This document shows positions 8,160 through 16,734 of a stretch of DNA of 54,145 bases, piece after piece; the first letter of the stretch is position 1; each line of letters starts with the position of its first letter. Origin of the DNA: Methylohalomonas lacus (lineage in GTDB: Bacteria; Pseudomonadota; Gammaproteobacteria; Methylohalomonadales; Methylohalomonadaceae); contig NZ_JANUCT010000018.1 of NCBI RefSeq assembly GCF_024808875.1, positions 1 to 54,145 of the forward strand, in the 5' to 3' direction. The translations under genes were made by a program, and so were the position numbers. Below the pieces are notes generated by a model. It saw only the letters and a program-made list of their open reading frames with translations. It was not told the DNA's origin and did no database searches.

Positions 8160-9320
8160 TTATTTCCAGTCGTAGACCAGGTTCAGCTGATAGGTCGTGT
8201 CGGTGTTGTCGACACCGGCGGCCGGCTGGTTGTCGTACTGGTTGCGCACGTTGGCACGCAGCTTCCAGGCCTTGCCGTCGGTCAATGGCAGTTCGCCGCC
8301 CAAGTTGGTCACGATGCGGAAATCCTCGGCCGGATCGGTGAACGCCGGGTAGTAGGTCAGGTTGTGGAATACACTGATCCAGCTGTTATAAGTGTAGTTG
8401 ACATCATAACCGAGCTGTCCGGTCGGCTCCTTGTTGGTCGTACCGTCGCTGAAGCTCTCGAACTGGTAACCGACACCGGCGCGACCCTTGAATTTGAGAT
8501 TCGGCTGGCGAATAAAGAAGTAACCCAGACCCGTGGTTGCCAGGGCGCGCAGATCGAGATTTTCGAATTCATCGATCTCGAAATCAGTCTGGCCGAAGGC
8601 AAACAGGCGGTTGGTGATATCGCGTTCCAGCAAAGCGCCGGCCAGTTGCTCATCGACGGTTTTGGAACTGTCCTCGCTCTGGTAGTTGCTTTCCAGGTAT
8701 AGCGCCAGACGGTCGAAATCGGTTTCCCGGTACACATCCGCACGGCCCTGGATACCAAAGCGCTGGGTGTTGCCACTGGCGCCCTGCAGGCCGAAGGCCA
8801 GACTGCCGCTCCACGGATCTTCCAGTTCGTCACGCCGCTGCCGCAGTTCCTGGACTTCGGCCTCGTAGTTCGACTGCAATTGTTGGACTTCCTGTTCCTG
8901 GCTCTCCTTGAGTTCAGCAACTTCCTGCTGGTGTTCCTGCTCCAGCTGGTCCATGACCGGACGCTTTTCATCCGTCCTCCACAACCCGTTGATGCGTGCG
9001 GTATCAATATCGATGGTACCGAAGGCGGTGCCGGCGATCTGCTGCTGGCCTTCATCGTTGATCACCAGCTGGCCGGCGATGCGGTCGCCGCTGTCCAGTT
9101 GTATAAAACGCTTGTCGTCGGTGGACAGGCGATCGATATTCTTCAGCGTGATTTGAACGTCGCCGGCAAAGGCAGTGTCCATGACGAGTGTGCCGCTGGC
9201 GATTTGTTTGACCGTGCCTTTCAGTCGACTACCATCGTCAAGCAGTACTTCGTCGGCATTAACGGGAGACATGGCGACGCTGGCCAGAACAAAACAACAT
9301 ACTTTCAGGCGAGAAAACAA
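8160..9320 (-). CDS. DUF481 (YdiY-like) outer-membrane beta-barrel protein
   Basis: About 386 residues. A signal peptide (LFSRLKVCCFVLASVAMSPVNA) is followed by a small beta domain (LLDDGSRLKGTVKQI...), a charged coiled coil around residues 135-175 (LEQEHQQEVAELKESQEQEV), and a C-terminal DUF481 barrel of alternating strands (GSLAFGLQGASGNTQ onward) ending in YQLNLVYDWK. The start is uncertain. TTG 9320 was chosen because GGGGG lies about 9 bases upstream and translation then begins right at the signal peptide. A TTG at 9365 would add 15 residues. A structural or salt-induced outer-membrane role is known for YdiY-type proteins, but the function here is unknown. Confidence 0.8.
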   Translation of the reverse strand: MFSRLKVCCFVLASVAMSPVNADEVLLDDGSRLKGTVKQIASGTLVMDTAFAGDVQITLKNIDRLSTDDKRFIQLDSGDRIAGQLVINDEGQQQIAGTAFGTIDIDTARINGLWRTDEKRPVMDQLEQEHQQEVAELKESQEQEVQQLQSNYEAEVQELRQRRDELEDPWSGSLAFGLQGASGNTQRFGIQGRADVYRETDFDRLALYLESNYQSEDSSKTVDEQLAGALLERDITNRLFAFGQTDFEIDEFENLDLRALATTGLGYFFIRQPNLKFKGRAGVGYQFESFSDGTTNKEPTGQLGYDVNYTYNSWISVFHNLTYYPAFTDPAEDFRIVTNLGGELPLTDGKAWKLRANVRNQYDNQPAAGVDNTDTTYQLNLVYDWK

Positions 9321-9448
9321 AACGCAGTACCCCCTTGCAGATTTAAAAGCGGCGGATTGTAACAACGTGAGGGTGCGGTGCGTACCGGGATACAGCTTTT
9401 GTCCAGAAAGAGTCTGGCCGGGATTGTTCTGTTATGGATATGTCTACA

Positions 9449-10015
9449 TTAGTTGCCGGCGCTGAGTGCTTGGCGATAATCGCGCAGGCAGCTTTCGGCC
9501 TGTCTGGTTACATAGGTGTCGAACGGTTGTTCGAAGGTATGTGTGTACGGCGTACTGTGCAGGGCAGTGATAAGGGTGAGTTTGAAGGGATCTTCAAGGA
9601 TGTCGGCATAAAAAGCCTGTGCGTTGTCTCTGTTGTACCGGGCGCGATAGGCATTGTTATTGGCTGCGCGGCCACTGTCGGCAATTTCATCGCGGGTGCT
9701 GACTGTTTCTGTCTCGAGCCAGGCAGTCTCGACATAGTCGTAACTCTCGCGGCCATTGGTGTAATCGATATTGCCGGCGGCCACGGTATATTCCAGTTCG
9801 CTGTCACGCTCGCCGGCGCGCATTAATTTGATGATGGTGGAAATATATTCGCCGTTGATGCCGGTCGCGGTAATCATCAGGCCGCAGCCATTGAGGCGCC
9901 CATCCTCGGTGTATTGCCGGGTATCACTATGCACCATCATGGGCATGTCTTCGGCCAGCAGCGGCGATACGACGCCCGCCATGACAATGGTTGTGATAAA
10001 GACTATCGCTCGCAT
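9449..10015 (-). CDS. Exported protein of unknown function
   Basis: I do not recognise the family. The 188-residue protein has a clear signal peptide (MRAIVFITTIVMAGVVSPLLA), two cysteines in the mature part (near residues 44 and 177) and an acidic, Tyr/Asn-rich mature domain with a DTYVTRQAESCLRDYR ending. GGAGTGAC precedes the ATG. It starts 13 bases after the stop of the upstream amidotransferase gene and is probably cotranscribed with it. Confidence 0.7.
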   Translation of the reverse strand: MRAIVFITTIVMAGVVSPLLAEDMPMMVHSDTRQYTEDGRLNGCGLMITATGINGEYISTIIKLMRAGERDSELEYTVAAGNIDYTNGRESYDYVETAWLETETVSTRDEIADSGRAANNNAYRARYNRDNAQAFYADILEDPFKLTLITALHSTPYTHTFEQPFDTYVTRQAESCLRDYRQALSAGN

Positions 10016-10028
10016 CGTGTCACTCCGA

Positions 10029-10727
10029 TCAGTTTGTCTGTTGCCGCAGCCAGTCGCTCAGACAGTCGTGCGCAGCGGCGGCGAGCGCCGGTGCCCGCTC
10101 CCGGCCTTGTTGTCTTAACAGGTTGATATCAATACCGGCCTGAGTGAGTTCCAGCGTGTGGCCGATGTACCAGCTCTCCAGCTCAGCTGCATCGACCTCG
10201 GGATGGAACTGCAATGCCAGTGTGTGCTGTTCCAGCTGGAATGCCTGATGTTCGCAACTGGCGGAGCGTGCTAGGTGCACGGCTGTGGGCGGCAGCTCAA
10301 ACGTTTCGCCGTGCCAGTGTATGACCGGCAATCCATCGAGGTGCCGCAGGCAGCTGTTGCGGCCCGCTGCAGTCAGTTCAACCGGCGCCCAGCCGATTTC
10401 CGGGGCAGCGGCCGGGTAAACCCGGGCACCAAGGGCGCGGGCGATAAGCTGTGCACCCAGGCACAGCCCCAGCGTCGGTTTCTTTTGCTCAATACGCTGT
10501 TCAATGGCCTGGCGTTCTTCGGCCAGGAACGGGTACAACGCCTCGTCATTGGCGCTGATCGGGCCGCCAAGCACGATCAGTAAATCGGTATTGGTCAGGT
10601 GCTCCAGCGACAGCGGCTCGCGGCCGGCGTCGATATACCGGATGTCGTAGCCCAGTGCCGGCAAGTACTGCGCCAGAGAGCCGAGGTCTTCGAATGCAAC
10701 ATGGCGAATGGCGATGGCTTCACGCAT
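10029..10727 (-). CDS. Class I glutamine amidotransferase, GMP-synthase-like
   Basis: A 232-residue stand-alone GATase-1 domain. The catalytic triad is visible: Cys in LGLCLGAQLIARALG, and His and Glu in LQFHPEVDA. The N-terminal LIVLGGPISANDE loop is typical of the GuaA-like/YfeJ subgroup. Such proteins hydrolyse glutamine or gamma-glutamyl compounds. Without a synthetase partner the acceptor is unknown. AGGAAACG lies before the ATG. The next gene follows after 13 bases on the same strand. Confidence 0.85.
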   Translation of the reverse strand: MREAIAIRHVAFEDLGSLAQYLPALGYDIRYIDAGREPLSLEHLTNTDLLIVLGGPISANDEALYPFLAEERQAIEQRIEQKKPTLGLCLGAQLIARALGARVYPAAAPEIGWAPVELTAAGRNSCLRHLDGLPVIHWHGETFELPPTAVHLARSASCEHQAFQLEQHTLALQFHPEVDAAELESWYIGHTLELTQAGIDINLLRQQGRERAPALAAAAHDCLSDWLRQQTN

Positions 10728-10822
10728 GAGAGCGTTTCCTGTTTTGTGAGATCAGGCTCATCTTACTACGCCTGATGCGGGTGGTCAGATGCAGTTCGGG
10801 GAAACAGGGTGTGATGACAGGA

Positions 10823-10854
10823 CAAAAAAAACGGCCCGCCGGAGCGGGCCGTTT
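10823..10854 (-). terminator. Rho-independent terminator of xoxF
   Basis: A perfect 11-bp stem (AAACGGCCCGC/GCGGGCCGTTT, 10829-10839 with 10844-10854) with a CGGA loop is followed on the minus strand by eight T residues (10823-10830). It lies about 50 bases downstream of the xoxF stop and isolates xoxF from the next leftward genes. Confidence 0.93.
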
Positions 10855-10903
10855 GATTCCCTCACTAATAGAGGAGGAAGGGAAGTACTTATGACACCTT
10901 CAC

Positions 10904-12802
10904 TTACGGCAGGCTGAAGACGTTCAGCGTACCGCCGAGACGGGTGTACTTGTCGAGGCCCTTGTAGGCGCCGACCGCACCCAGACCGTCGGTGTCTTTC
11001 TCAAGACCCGCGGCGAAGCCGATACCGGCCCAGCCACCGAGACCGGACAGCACGCCGACATACTGCTTGCCGTCATGCTTCCAGGTATTGGTGTTGCCGA
11101 TAATGCCGGACGGGGTCTTGAATTTCCAAAGCAGCTTGCCGGACTTGTCATCGACTGCCTTCAGGTAGCCGTCCAGCGTGCCGTAGAACACCACGTTACC
11201 GGCGGTGGCCAGGGCGCCGCTCCAGACCGAGAACTGCTCCGGAATGGACCACTTGATCTCGCCCTTGCCAGCATCCCAGGCGATGAAGTTGCCCATGTTG
11301 TTGGTGCCGTCATCTTCAACGGCGCCGGCCGGGAACATCGTCAGGATGGCGTTCACGTAGGGCTGACCCGCGGTGTATTCACTACCGCCGGCGGCGTAGC
11401 TGACCGGCTCGTAGTTCATGCAGACATGGTTGGTTGGCACGTAGAACAGCTTGGTCTTCTCGGAGAAGGCTGCCGGCTGGAAGTCCTTGGAACCGAGTGC
11501 GGCCGGGCAGACATTCTTGGAGTTGGTGTCCTCGCCCTGTTGCCGCGTGCTGTAACGCTCGTCGACCACCGGACGGCCGGTCTTCATGTCGACCTTCTTG
11601 GCCCAGTTGACGGCCGGGTCGAACTTCTCGGCAACCAGCAGTTCACCGGTCTTACGATCCAGCGTATAGCCGAAGCCGTTGCGGTCGAAGTGGACCAGGA
11701 CCTTGCGCTCCTTACCCTTGACCTTGATATCGGCCAGGATATTTTCATTGACGCCGTCGTAGTCCCATTCGTCGTGCGGGGTCATCTGGTAGAACCACTT
11801 GGCCATGCCGGTGTCCAGGTCGCGGGCCATTAGGGTCATGGACCACTTGTTATCACCGGGACGGACCACCGGATTCCAGGTGCTCGGGTTACCGGTGCCG
11901 TAGTAGACCAGGTTCAGCTCCTTGTCATAGGAGTACCAGCCCCAGGTTGTGCCACCGCCGGTCTTCCACTGGTCGGAGGTCTCGGCGCATTCACCGCCCT
12001 CGTTCCAGGACCAGTTGTCATCGGTATTGCCAGCGCACCAGGAGTTCAGCGAGGAATTCTTGCCGATCGGCTCACCCATGTGGGTAGTCTTTTTGGGATC
12101 GACCAGCATTTCATCGTCCGGGCCGGTGCTGTAAGCCTTCCAGGCCTGAGAACCGTCCTCGATGTTGTAGGCAACGAGGAAACCGCGGACGCCGAACTCA
12201 CCGCCGGAAATGCCGGTGATGACCTTGTCACCGAACACGTGCGGAGCGTTGGTGTTGGTCTCGCCCTTTTCCGGGTCGCCGTTCATGACTGACCATTCCT
12301 CTTCACCGTTGGCTGCATCCAGGGCCACCAGCTTGGTGTTGGCCTGCTGCAGGAAGATCTTGCCATTACCATAGGCCAGGCCCCGGTTGACCGTGTCACA
12401 GCACATCACCGGTACGACGGTGTCGTAGTCCTGCTGCGGGGCGTATTCCCAGACGATCTCCAGGTTATCCAGGTTGATGGCAAAGACGTTGTTCGGGAAC
12501 GGGGCATGGATATACAGCGTGTCATGATCCAGACCGGTCGCCGAACCCGGCAGTACCAGCGGTCCACCCTCGTGACCGCGCAGAACGCCGGTCGAGAAGG
12601 TCCAGGCTGACTGCAGCTTGCTGGCATTCTTGGTGTTGATCTGGTCCAGTTCGGAATAACGATGGTTTTTATAATCGCCCGTGGGTGCGGCCCAGTAATT
12701 CGGGTCGTCCATCAGCTTTTCCAGCTCGGCGTTGGCCATAACTGGACTGCTGACTGCCAGTCCCAGCGCGGCAACGATGCCGGATACACTAAGCTTGTTC
12801 AT
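10904..12802 (-). CDS. xoxF: PQQ-dependent methanol/alcohol dehydrogenase, lanthanide-type XoxF
   Basis: This 632-residue periplasmic quinoprotein oxidises methanol or other short alcohols and passes electrons to a cytochrome c. A signal peptide ends after VMA (about residue 23). The eight-bladed propeller shows the adjacent cysteine pair that stacks on PQQ (Cys134-Cys135 in PVMCCDTV), and metal ligands Glu202 (GGEFGVRG) and Asn305 (GTGNPSTWN). The active-site stretch [12 protein letters not shown] holds catalytic Asp347 plus an additional Asp349. That second Asp, Ala in calcium-type MxaF, is the accepted marker of lanthanide-dependent XoxF/ExaF enzymes. AGGAGGAGAG precedes the ATG. No cytochrome (xoxG), binding protein (xoxJ) or PQQ synthesis gene lies in this window. 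Ethanol-type enzymes of the ExaF group remain an alternative. Confidence 0.93.
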   Translation of the reverse strand: MNKLSVSGIVAALGLAVSSPVMANAELEKLMDDPNYWAAPTGDYKNHRYSELDQINTKNASKLQSAWTFSTGVLRGHEGGPLVLPGSATGLDHDTLYIHAPFPNNVFAINLDNLEIVWEYAPQQDYDTVVPVMCCDTVNRGLAYGNGKIFLQQANTKLVALDAANGEEEWSVMNGDPEKGETNTNAPHVFGDKVITGISGGEFGVRGFLVAYNIEDGSQAWKAYSTGPDDEMLVDPKKTTHMGEPIGKNSSLNSWCAGNTDDNWSWNEGGECAETSDQWKTGGGTTWGWYSYDKELNLVYYGTGNPSTWNPVVRPGDNKWSMTLMARDLDTGMAKWFYQMTPHDEWDYDGVNENILADIKVKGKERKVLVHFDRNGFGYTLDRKTGELLVAEKFDPAVNWAKKVDMKTGRPVVDERYSTRQQGEDTNSKNVCPAALGSKDFQPAAFSEKTKLFYVPTNHVCMNYEPVSYAAGGSEYTAGQPYVNAILTMFPAGAVEDDGTNNMGNFIAWDAGKGEIKWSIPEQFSVWSGALATAGNVVFYGTLDGYLKAVDDKSGKLLWKFKTPSGIIGNTNTWKHDGKQYVGVLSGLGGWAGIGFAAGLEKDTDGLGAVGAYKGLDKYTRLGGTLNVFSLP

Positions 12803-12908
12803 GTAACTCTCCTCCTAACACTAGAGTTGTTGTTGCACGTGCTTTTGCACGCTGGTCAGGATGTTACGAGTCCGCGTCTGGGCGTGATATCAGCTTCTAT
12901 CGAAACAA

Positions 12909-12929
12909 CCATTCGAGACAAACGAATGG
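12909..12929. promoter_or_regulatory. Inverted repeat upstream of xoxF, possible operator
   Basis: CCATTCG and CGAATGG are perfect inverted 7-mers separated by AGACAAA, about 107-127 bases upstream of the xoxF start. The spacing suits a dimeric regulator. No regulator gene is adjacent, so the role is inferred from symmetry and position only. Confidence 0.35.
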
Positions 12930-13023
12930 ATAAAGTATTTGCCGGTCCCGTTTCGAGCTTGAACCAGTCCGTCGGGTGGTTAAATAAATCCATGATTAAT
13001 CAGGAAAAACAGGCTTTTTTTTT

Positions 13024-13038
13024 CAGGAATAATTCCTG
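13024..13038. promoter_or_regulatory. Short palindrome in the xoxF / small-protein intergenic region
   Basis: CAGGAAT-A-ATTCCTG is a perfect 15-base palindrome directly after a run of T residues, in the 444-base gap between divergent xoxF and the small exported-protein gene. It could be an operator. It lacks the downstream U-run of a terminator in the plus direction, but in the minus direction the T9 run becomes A9. No gene is otherwise visible in 12803-13246. Confidence 0.3.
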
Positions 13039-13246
13039 CTTGAGCGCTGCACCATTCCCGGGACCTTGCAGGCCGGTCACGGTGAAACCGCGCGGATGAA
13101 TTGTTGCAGTGCGGAACTCTTGGCCACACATTTGTCGGGACGTGATAGAGACATGCACGCCGGTGTTAACGGAGCCGACGGGTTCCGCGGCGGCTCATGG
13201 CTCTGATTCAGATACGAAATTTTCACCAACGGAGGTGCAAGCCGTT

Positions 13247-13537
13247 ATGCAGACCACCGTTAAAATACTTATGACAATGGGCTTGTTGGCCAGCCTTGGT
13301 AGTGTTCAGGCCGCCACGGATGACGAAGCGGACAAGCCGATGCCGGCAACCGAGCATCAGGAAGATATACTGGCAGTCAATGACGACTCCGATTTTCAGC
13401 CCATGTACCAGTTTTCACGCAAATCGGCCGATTATGTCGCGGTTACGCCCGTAACCTATCACCAGGCCGAGGTCTTGCAGCTGCAGTCTGACAAATCGGG
13501 TGATAGCGGGTCTGACCGACAGCAACGCCCGGGTTGA
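13247..13537 (+). CDS. Small exported acidic protein, unknown function
   Basis: A 96-residue protein. ATG 13247 is fixed by a strong GGAGGT at 13231-13236. The first 22 residues (MQTTVKILMTMGLLASLGSVQA) form a signal peptide. The mature part is about 74 residues, rich in Asp, Glu, Ser and Gln, without cysteine, and looks flexible (ATDDEADKPMPATEHQEDIL). A strong terminator follows directly, so it is a single-gene transcript, divergent from xoxF. I do not recognise a family. An upstream extension to 13109 lacks a ribosome-binding site and hides the signal peptide. Confidence 0.7.
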   Translation: MQTTVKILMTMGLLASLGSVQAATDDEADKPMPATEHQEDILAVNDDSDFQPMYQFSRKSADYVAVTPVTYHQAEVLQLQSDKSGDSGSDRQQRPG

Positions 13538-13557
13538 ACCCGCGCTGAACCCTGGCG

Positions 13558-13588
13558 GGCGGCATGGCCACTATGCCGCCTTTTTTTT
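13558..13588 (+). terminator. Rho-independent terminator of the small exported-protein gene
   Basis: Stem GGCGGCAT/ATGCCGCC (13558-13565 with 13573-13580), loop of seven, followed by eight T residues. It lies 20 bases after the stop codon. Confidence 0.92.
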
Positions 13589-13746
13589 CGGACTGTGTGC
13601 GGCATGGAACAGCCTGCCGGTCATCGATATGATGAATTCATAGAGAACACGACAGTCAGATGAATACAGTATAAGTTCAGGCTGGACAATGTGGTTTGGG
13701 TCAGCCTTGTTTCGAATAACCATTACTTTGTTAAGGAGACAATGAC

Positions 13747-14301
13747 ATGAGCAACGCCACGGGAAGTGCCAGTCAACCCTTCCTCTCGGACATCAAGAAA
13801 ATCCGTGAACGGGCGCGCGAAAATATCCAGAATGGCGCAATCACCGACGGCTATACCGCCGATCGGGAAACGGTGATCAGCATTCTGAACGAGGCCCTGG
13901 CGACCGAGATCGTCTGTGTACTGCGCTACAAGCATCACTATTATATGGCTGACGGGCTGAATGCCGAGATGGTGGCGCAGGAGTTTCTCGAGCACGCCCA
14001 GCAGGAACAGCAGCATGCCGACCAGATTGCCGAGCGTATTACTCAGCTGGGCGGCAAGCCAAACTTCTCACCCGAGGGTCTGCTCACGCGCAGTCATTCC
14101 GAATACGTCGAGGGCGATACCCTCAGGCAGATGATCGAGGAAGACCTGGTCGCCGAGCGTATCGCTATCGACAGCTATCGCGAGATCATTCAGTACCTGA
14201 GTGACAAGGATCCGACCACCCGGCGCCTGATGGAAGAGATCCTTGCCGTTGAGGAAGAGCACGCCGACGACATGGCCGGTCTGCTCGAGGGTTATAATTG
14301 A
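13747..14301 (+). CDS. Ferritin-like diiron protein (bacterioferritin-related)
   Basis: A 184-residue four-helix-bundle protein. Both ExxH iron motifs are present (EQQH at 87-90 and EEEH at 169-172), with bridging or terminal glutamates at 54 (ALATEIVCVLRY) and 137 (LVAERIA), so a complete diiron centre is expected. The long N-terminal helix and the YKHHYYMADGL segment resemble the bacterioferritin-like/Dps-like proteins annotated as ferritin-like domain proteins, which oxidise and store iron or deal with peroxide. AAGGAGA lies 8 bases before the ATG. It stands alone and converges with the DUF502 gene after 7 bases. Confidence 0.85.
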   Translation: MSNATGSASQPFLSDIKKIRERARENIQNGAITDGYTADRETVISILNEALATEIVCVLRYKHHYYMADGLNAEMVAQEFLEHAQQEQQHADQIAERITQLGGKPNFSPEGLLTRSHSEYVEGDTLRQMIEEDLVAERIAIDSYREIIQYLSDKDPTTRRLMEEILAVEEEHADDMAGLLEGYN

Positions 14302-14308
14302 ATCAGTG

Positions 14309-14920
14309 CTAGCGCGGTGTGTGCTGACCGTCTTCGCGGGTGATCCAGCCCGTGAGGGTGTTCTTCATGGCGGAATCCACGGGCATATCAACAGGCGTCA
14401 GCCAGTCGTTGGGTAAAAATAATGTGAACCCGCCGACCTGGTAGCTCATCGGTATATAAACCACGCAACGCCCCTCTTTTTCGATCTCTGCCGGCATATC
14501 ATCCATGTCTTCGCGCATGACAAAGCCGATGATATCGAATTCGTAGCCCGGAAACCGTACCAGCACGACCTTGCTGGCGGCACGCTCGTCGGACGGTGCC
14601 AGAAAGTTGGCAAGTTCCTTCAGAGCGTTGTACAGGCTATTGACGATCGGGATGTTGCGAAACGGCAATTCGATGATCGAGTAAATGCGCTGGGCGAACT
14701 GGCTCGACATGAGCAGGCCGAGCAGAAACAGCGTCACGATGCCCAGCGCCATGCCGGTGCCGGGAATGTACTCGTACATCGGGATGAACGGCTTGAGCAG
14801 ATTCTGCGCGATGCGATCGGTCCAGGAGAAGAAGTAATATAACGGATATATGGTCAGCACCAGTGGCAGCAAGGTCAGAATGCCGCGGAGCAGGTAGTTG
14901 GTAAACTTTTTCATGGTCAT
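14309..14920 (-). CDS. DUF502 family inner-membrane protein
   Basis: About 203 residues from ATG 14920. Two transmembrane segments are clear (YLLRGILTLLPLVLTIYPLYYF and MALGIVTLFLLGLLMSS), followed by a conserved soluble domain with FRNIPIVNSLYNALKEL and VRFPGYEFDIIGFVM, the usual DUF502 landmarks. Longer upstream starts would run into the preceding gene in another frame, and MTMKKFTNYLLRG matches the usual family N-terminus. It is the last gene of the leftward amidoligase operon, 31 bases after the amidotransferase stop. No function is established for the family. Confidence 0.85.
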   Translation of the reverse strand: MTMKKFTNYLLRGILTLLPLVLTIYPLYYFFSWTDRIAQNLLKPFIPMYEYIPGTGMALGIVTLFLLGLLMSSQFAQRIYSIIELPFRNIPIVNSLYNALKELANFLAPSDERAASKVVLVRFPGYEFDIIGFVMREDMDDMPAEIEKEGRCVVYIPMSYQVGGFTLFLPNDWLTPVDMPVDSAMKNTLTGWITREDGQHTPR

Positions 14921-14951
14921 GCTGGCGCCCCAGGGTTGATTAGCCGGTATG

Positions 14952-15755
14952 TTATTGAGTCTCCCCCTGATACTGGTCGCTGGCGCGGACCAGTTCCCTG
15001 AATAACCGTTGTTGTCTGGCATGGTGTGGCAGGTATTCCGGGTGCCACTGTACGCCGATCACGTAGCTGCCGCGATTTGTCTCGATGGCCTGAATGATGC
15101 CGTTGGTTTCGCGTGCCGATACCCGTAGCGCCTTACCCAGCGTCTTGATCGACTGGTTATGCAGCGCGTTCACGCGGCAGCGCGATGTTTGCAGAACAGC
15201 GTGCAAGCGGCTGTCCGTGTCTATATCAATGGTCTTGCAGGGCAGTATCGACCAGCTCGGTGCGGATTCCGTGTAAAAGCCACTGATATTCTGGTGCAGG
15301 CTGCCACGCAGGTAGACGTTCAGCAACTGCGCGCCCCGGCAGATGCCGAGCACCGGCCGGTTTCCTTCTATGGCCCTGGCGAGTAGTTCGTATTCCAGCG
15401 TATCGCGTGCCTGGTCGATGCCGCTGTAGCGCTTGGTGCTGAACAGCCAGCGGGCCAGGAACAGCAGCGGGTAGACAGCAGCGGCCAGCAGCCAGTTCAG
15501 GAACGAACGTTCGCGTTGCGGGTGCGGCCAGCCCAGTGCTTCATCATACAGCTCCGGGTCGACATCGGCGCCGCCGCCGATGATAAGGCCATCGAATTCT
15601 TCCGGCCGGTCGGGCAGCGCCGCGGTCACCCGTCGGGCCCGGCCACCGGCGCGGCGTACCGCCAGCCAGGTGAACAGCCAGGCCAGCTGGCCGCCGCGCT
15701 CCGGGCCGCTGACCACGATCAGTGGCCGGTGCCTAGAGGTCACTGATGATCGCAT
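14952..15755 (-). CDS. Gamma-glutamyl-type class I amidotransferase (peptidase C26/PuuD-like) with hydrophobic insert
   Basis: About 267 residues from ATG 15755. C26 hydrolases cut gamma-glutamyl amide bonds with a Cys-His-Glu triad. Here Cys139 is in LGICRGAQLLN, and His and Glu in QWHPEYLP. GGGADVDPELY and GSLHQNI are typical of the family. Between these landmarks is an insertion of about 35-40 residues whose core, FLNWLLAAAVYPLLFLARW (around residues 85-103), is strongly hydrophobic, absent from PuuD, and could be a membrane anchor. The start overlaps the amidoligase stop by 23 bases. GTG 15743 is an alternative start, and anything longer is out-of-frame amidoligase sequence. Pairing with an amidoligase suggests it removes or supplies the amide that enzyme forms. 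Confidence 0.85.
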   Translation of the reverse strand: MRSSVTSRHRPLIVVSGPERGGQLAWLFTWLAVRRAGGRARRVTAALPDRPEEFDGLIIGGGADVDPELYDEALGWPHPQRERSFLNWLLAAAVYPLLFLARWLFSTKRYSGIDQARDTLEYELLARAIEGNRPVLGICRGAQLLNVYLRGSLHQNISGFYTESAPSWSILPCKTIDIDTDSRLHAVLQTSRCRVNALHNQSIKTLGKALRVSARETNGIIQAIETNRGSYVIGVQWHPEYLPHHARQQRLFRELVRASDQYQGETQ

Positions 15756-16734
15756 CGACCTGCTCGGGCCAGTCGCCGCGCAGTTGCGTAAACCAGGAGC
15801 CGCGGTAGCGGCGATAGGCTTGCATGAGTTCTTCCAGCAGCGCTGCATTCGCGGCCAGCTTTTCCACCCGCACCCAGGTATTCCACTCGTCAGCCACGCG
15901 CCAGTCCGGGTCACCGATCAGGCAGTTGGGCAGGCGGTAGTGAAACGCTGGCCGTGGCTTGATGAGTGCCGGCTCCTTTACCTTGGTCAGCAGGCGGTCG
16001 CCCTCGAGAGCGACCAGTGCCGGCAGCATGTCGAGGGCATGATTGCGCGACGGTACCAGGCGGACGTAATCGTCGGCCAGTTGTGAGCGGTTCGGCGCAT
16101 AGTCGACCTGCATGATCAGGTCGATATAGTCATCCGGATAGCGGTTGATGTAGGGACCGACGCGGCGCGACCAGTCAATTTTCGAATGCCTGCAGATCCA
16201 GTCGTACAGCAGACAGTAGGCGCGCAGATGCGCGAGTAGCGATGTCGCGCCGGTGTCCGGCAGTTCCGGGTTGAGATGGACGCCGAAGCCGTAAAGCACG
16301 GATTCGCGCGTGCCGCGCGCTTCGGCCTTGACCAGTTCGGCCCGGATGTCATCAATCACATGCATGTCGCTCAATGCCAGCGGCGGTGTGACAATTTCGT
16401 GCGGTACCATGATGGTGGCCACCGAGCGCAGCAGTTTTTCCAGCGGCGCGCGCAGGTCGAGCTGATCGAGATCGATGCCGGTGCGGTCCAGGTATTTTTC
16501 GTATTCCTGTTCGTGCAGCAGGCTGGCGTCGATCTCGACGCTGAACCGGCCATAGGCACTGTCACGGATCTCGTAATGAAACGGGTTGCACTTTTCCAGC
16601 GTGCCGCCGGCGAGGCGGTGGACGATATCGGCCGAGGCGTCGATATCGACGCCGGCGTACTCGATCTCGTAACCGACACGGCGTTCATGACCATCACTGC
16701 CGTAGCGCACCGGTGGCATGATGAATTCAGTCAT
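15733..16734 (-). CDS. Putative amidoligase (glutamine-synthetase-like COOH-NH2 ligase)
   Basis: 333 residues from ATG 16734. The N-terminal VGYEIEYAGVD (Glu23, Glu25) is the diagnostic metal-binding strand of the amidoligase family. The SVEIDASL strand, VTPPL and the VHLNPELP histidine-containing motif complete the expected GS-like active site. Family members are predicted to join a carboxylate to an amine using ATP. Products are unknown for most. Its ATG overlaps the stop of the upstream VTT gene (ATGA at 16731-16734), and its own end overlaps the C26 gene, so the three are translationally coupled. The peptide-like or polyamine substrate is not deducible. Confidence 0.85.
   Translation of the reverse strand: MTEFIMPPVRYGSDGHERRVGYEIEYAGVDIDASADIVHRLAGGTLEKCNPFHYEIRDSAYGRFSVEIDASLLHEQEYEKYLDRTGIDLDQLDLRAPLEKLLRSVATIMVPHEIVTPPLALSDMHVIDDIRAELVKAEARGTRESVLYGFGVHLNPELPDTGATSLLAHLRAYCLLYDWICRHSKIDWSRRVGPYINRYPDDYIDLIMQVDYAPNRSQLADDYVRLVPSRNHALDMLPALVALEGDRLLTKVKEPALIKPRPAFHYRLPNCLIGDPDWRVADEWNTWVRVEKLAANAALLEELMQAYRRYRGSWFTQLRGDWPEQVDAIISDL

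Noticed and set aside
13109-13246. N-terminal extension of the small exported protein
   Set aside because: It lacks a ribosome-binding site, while GGAGGT and a signal peptide mark ATG 13247.
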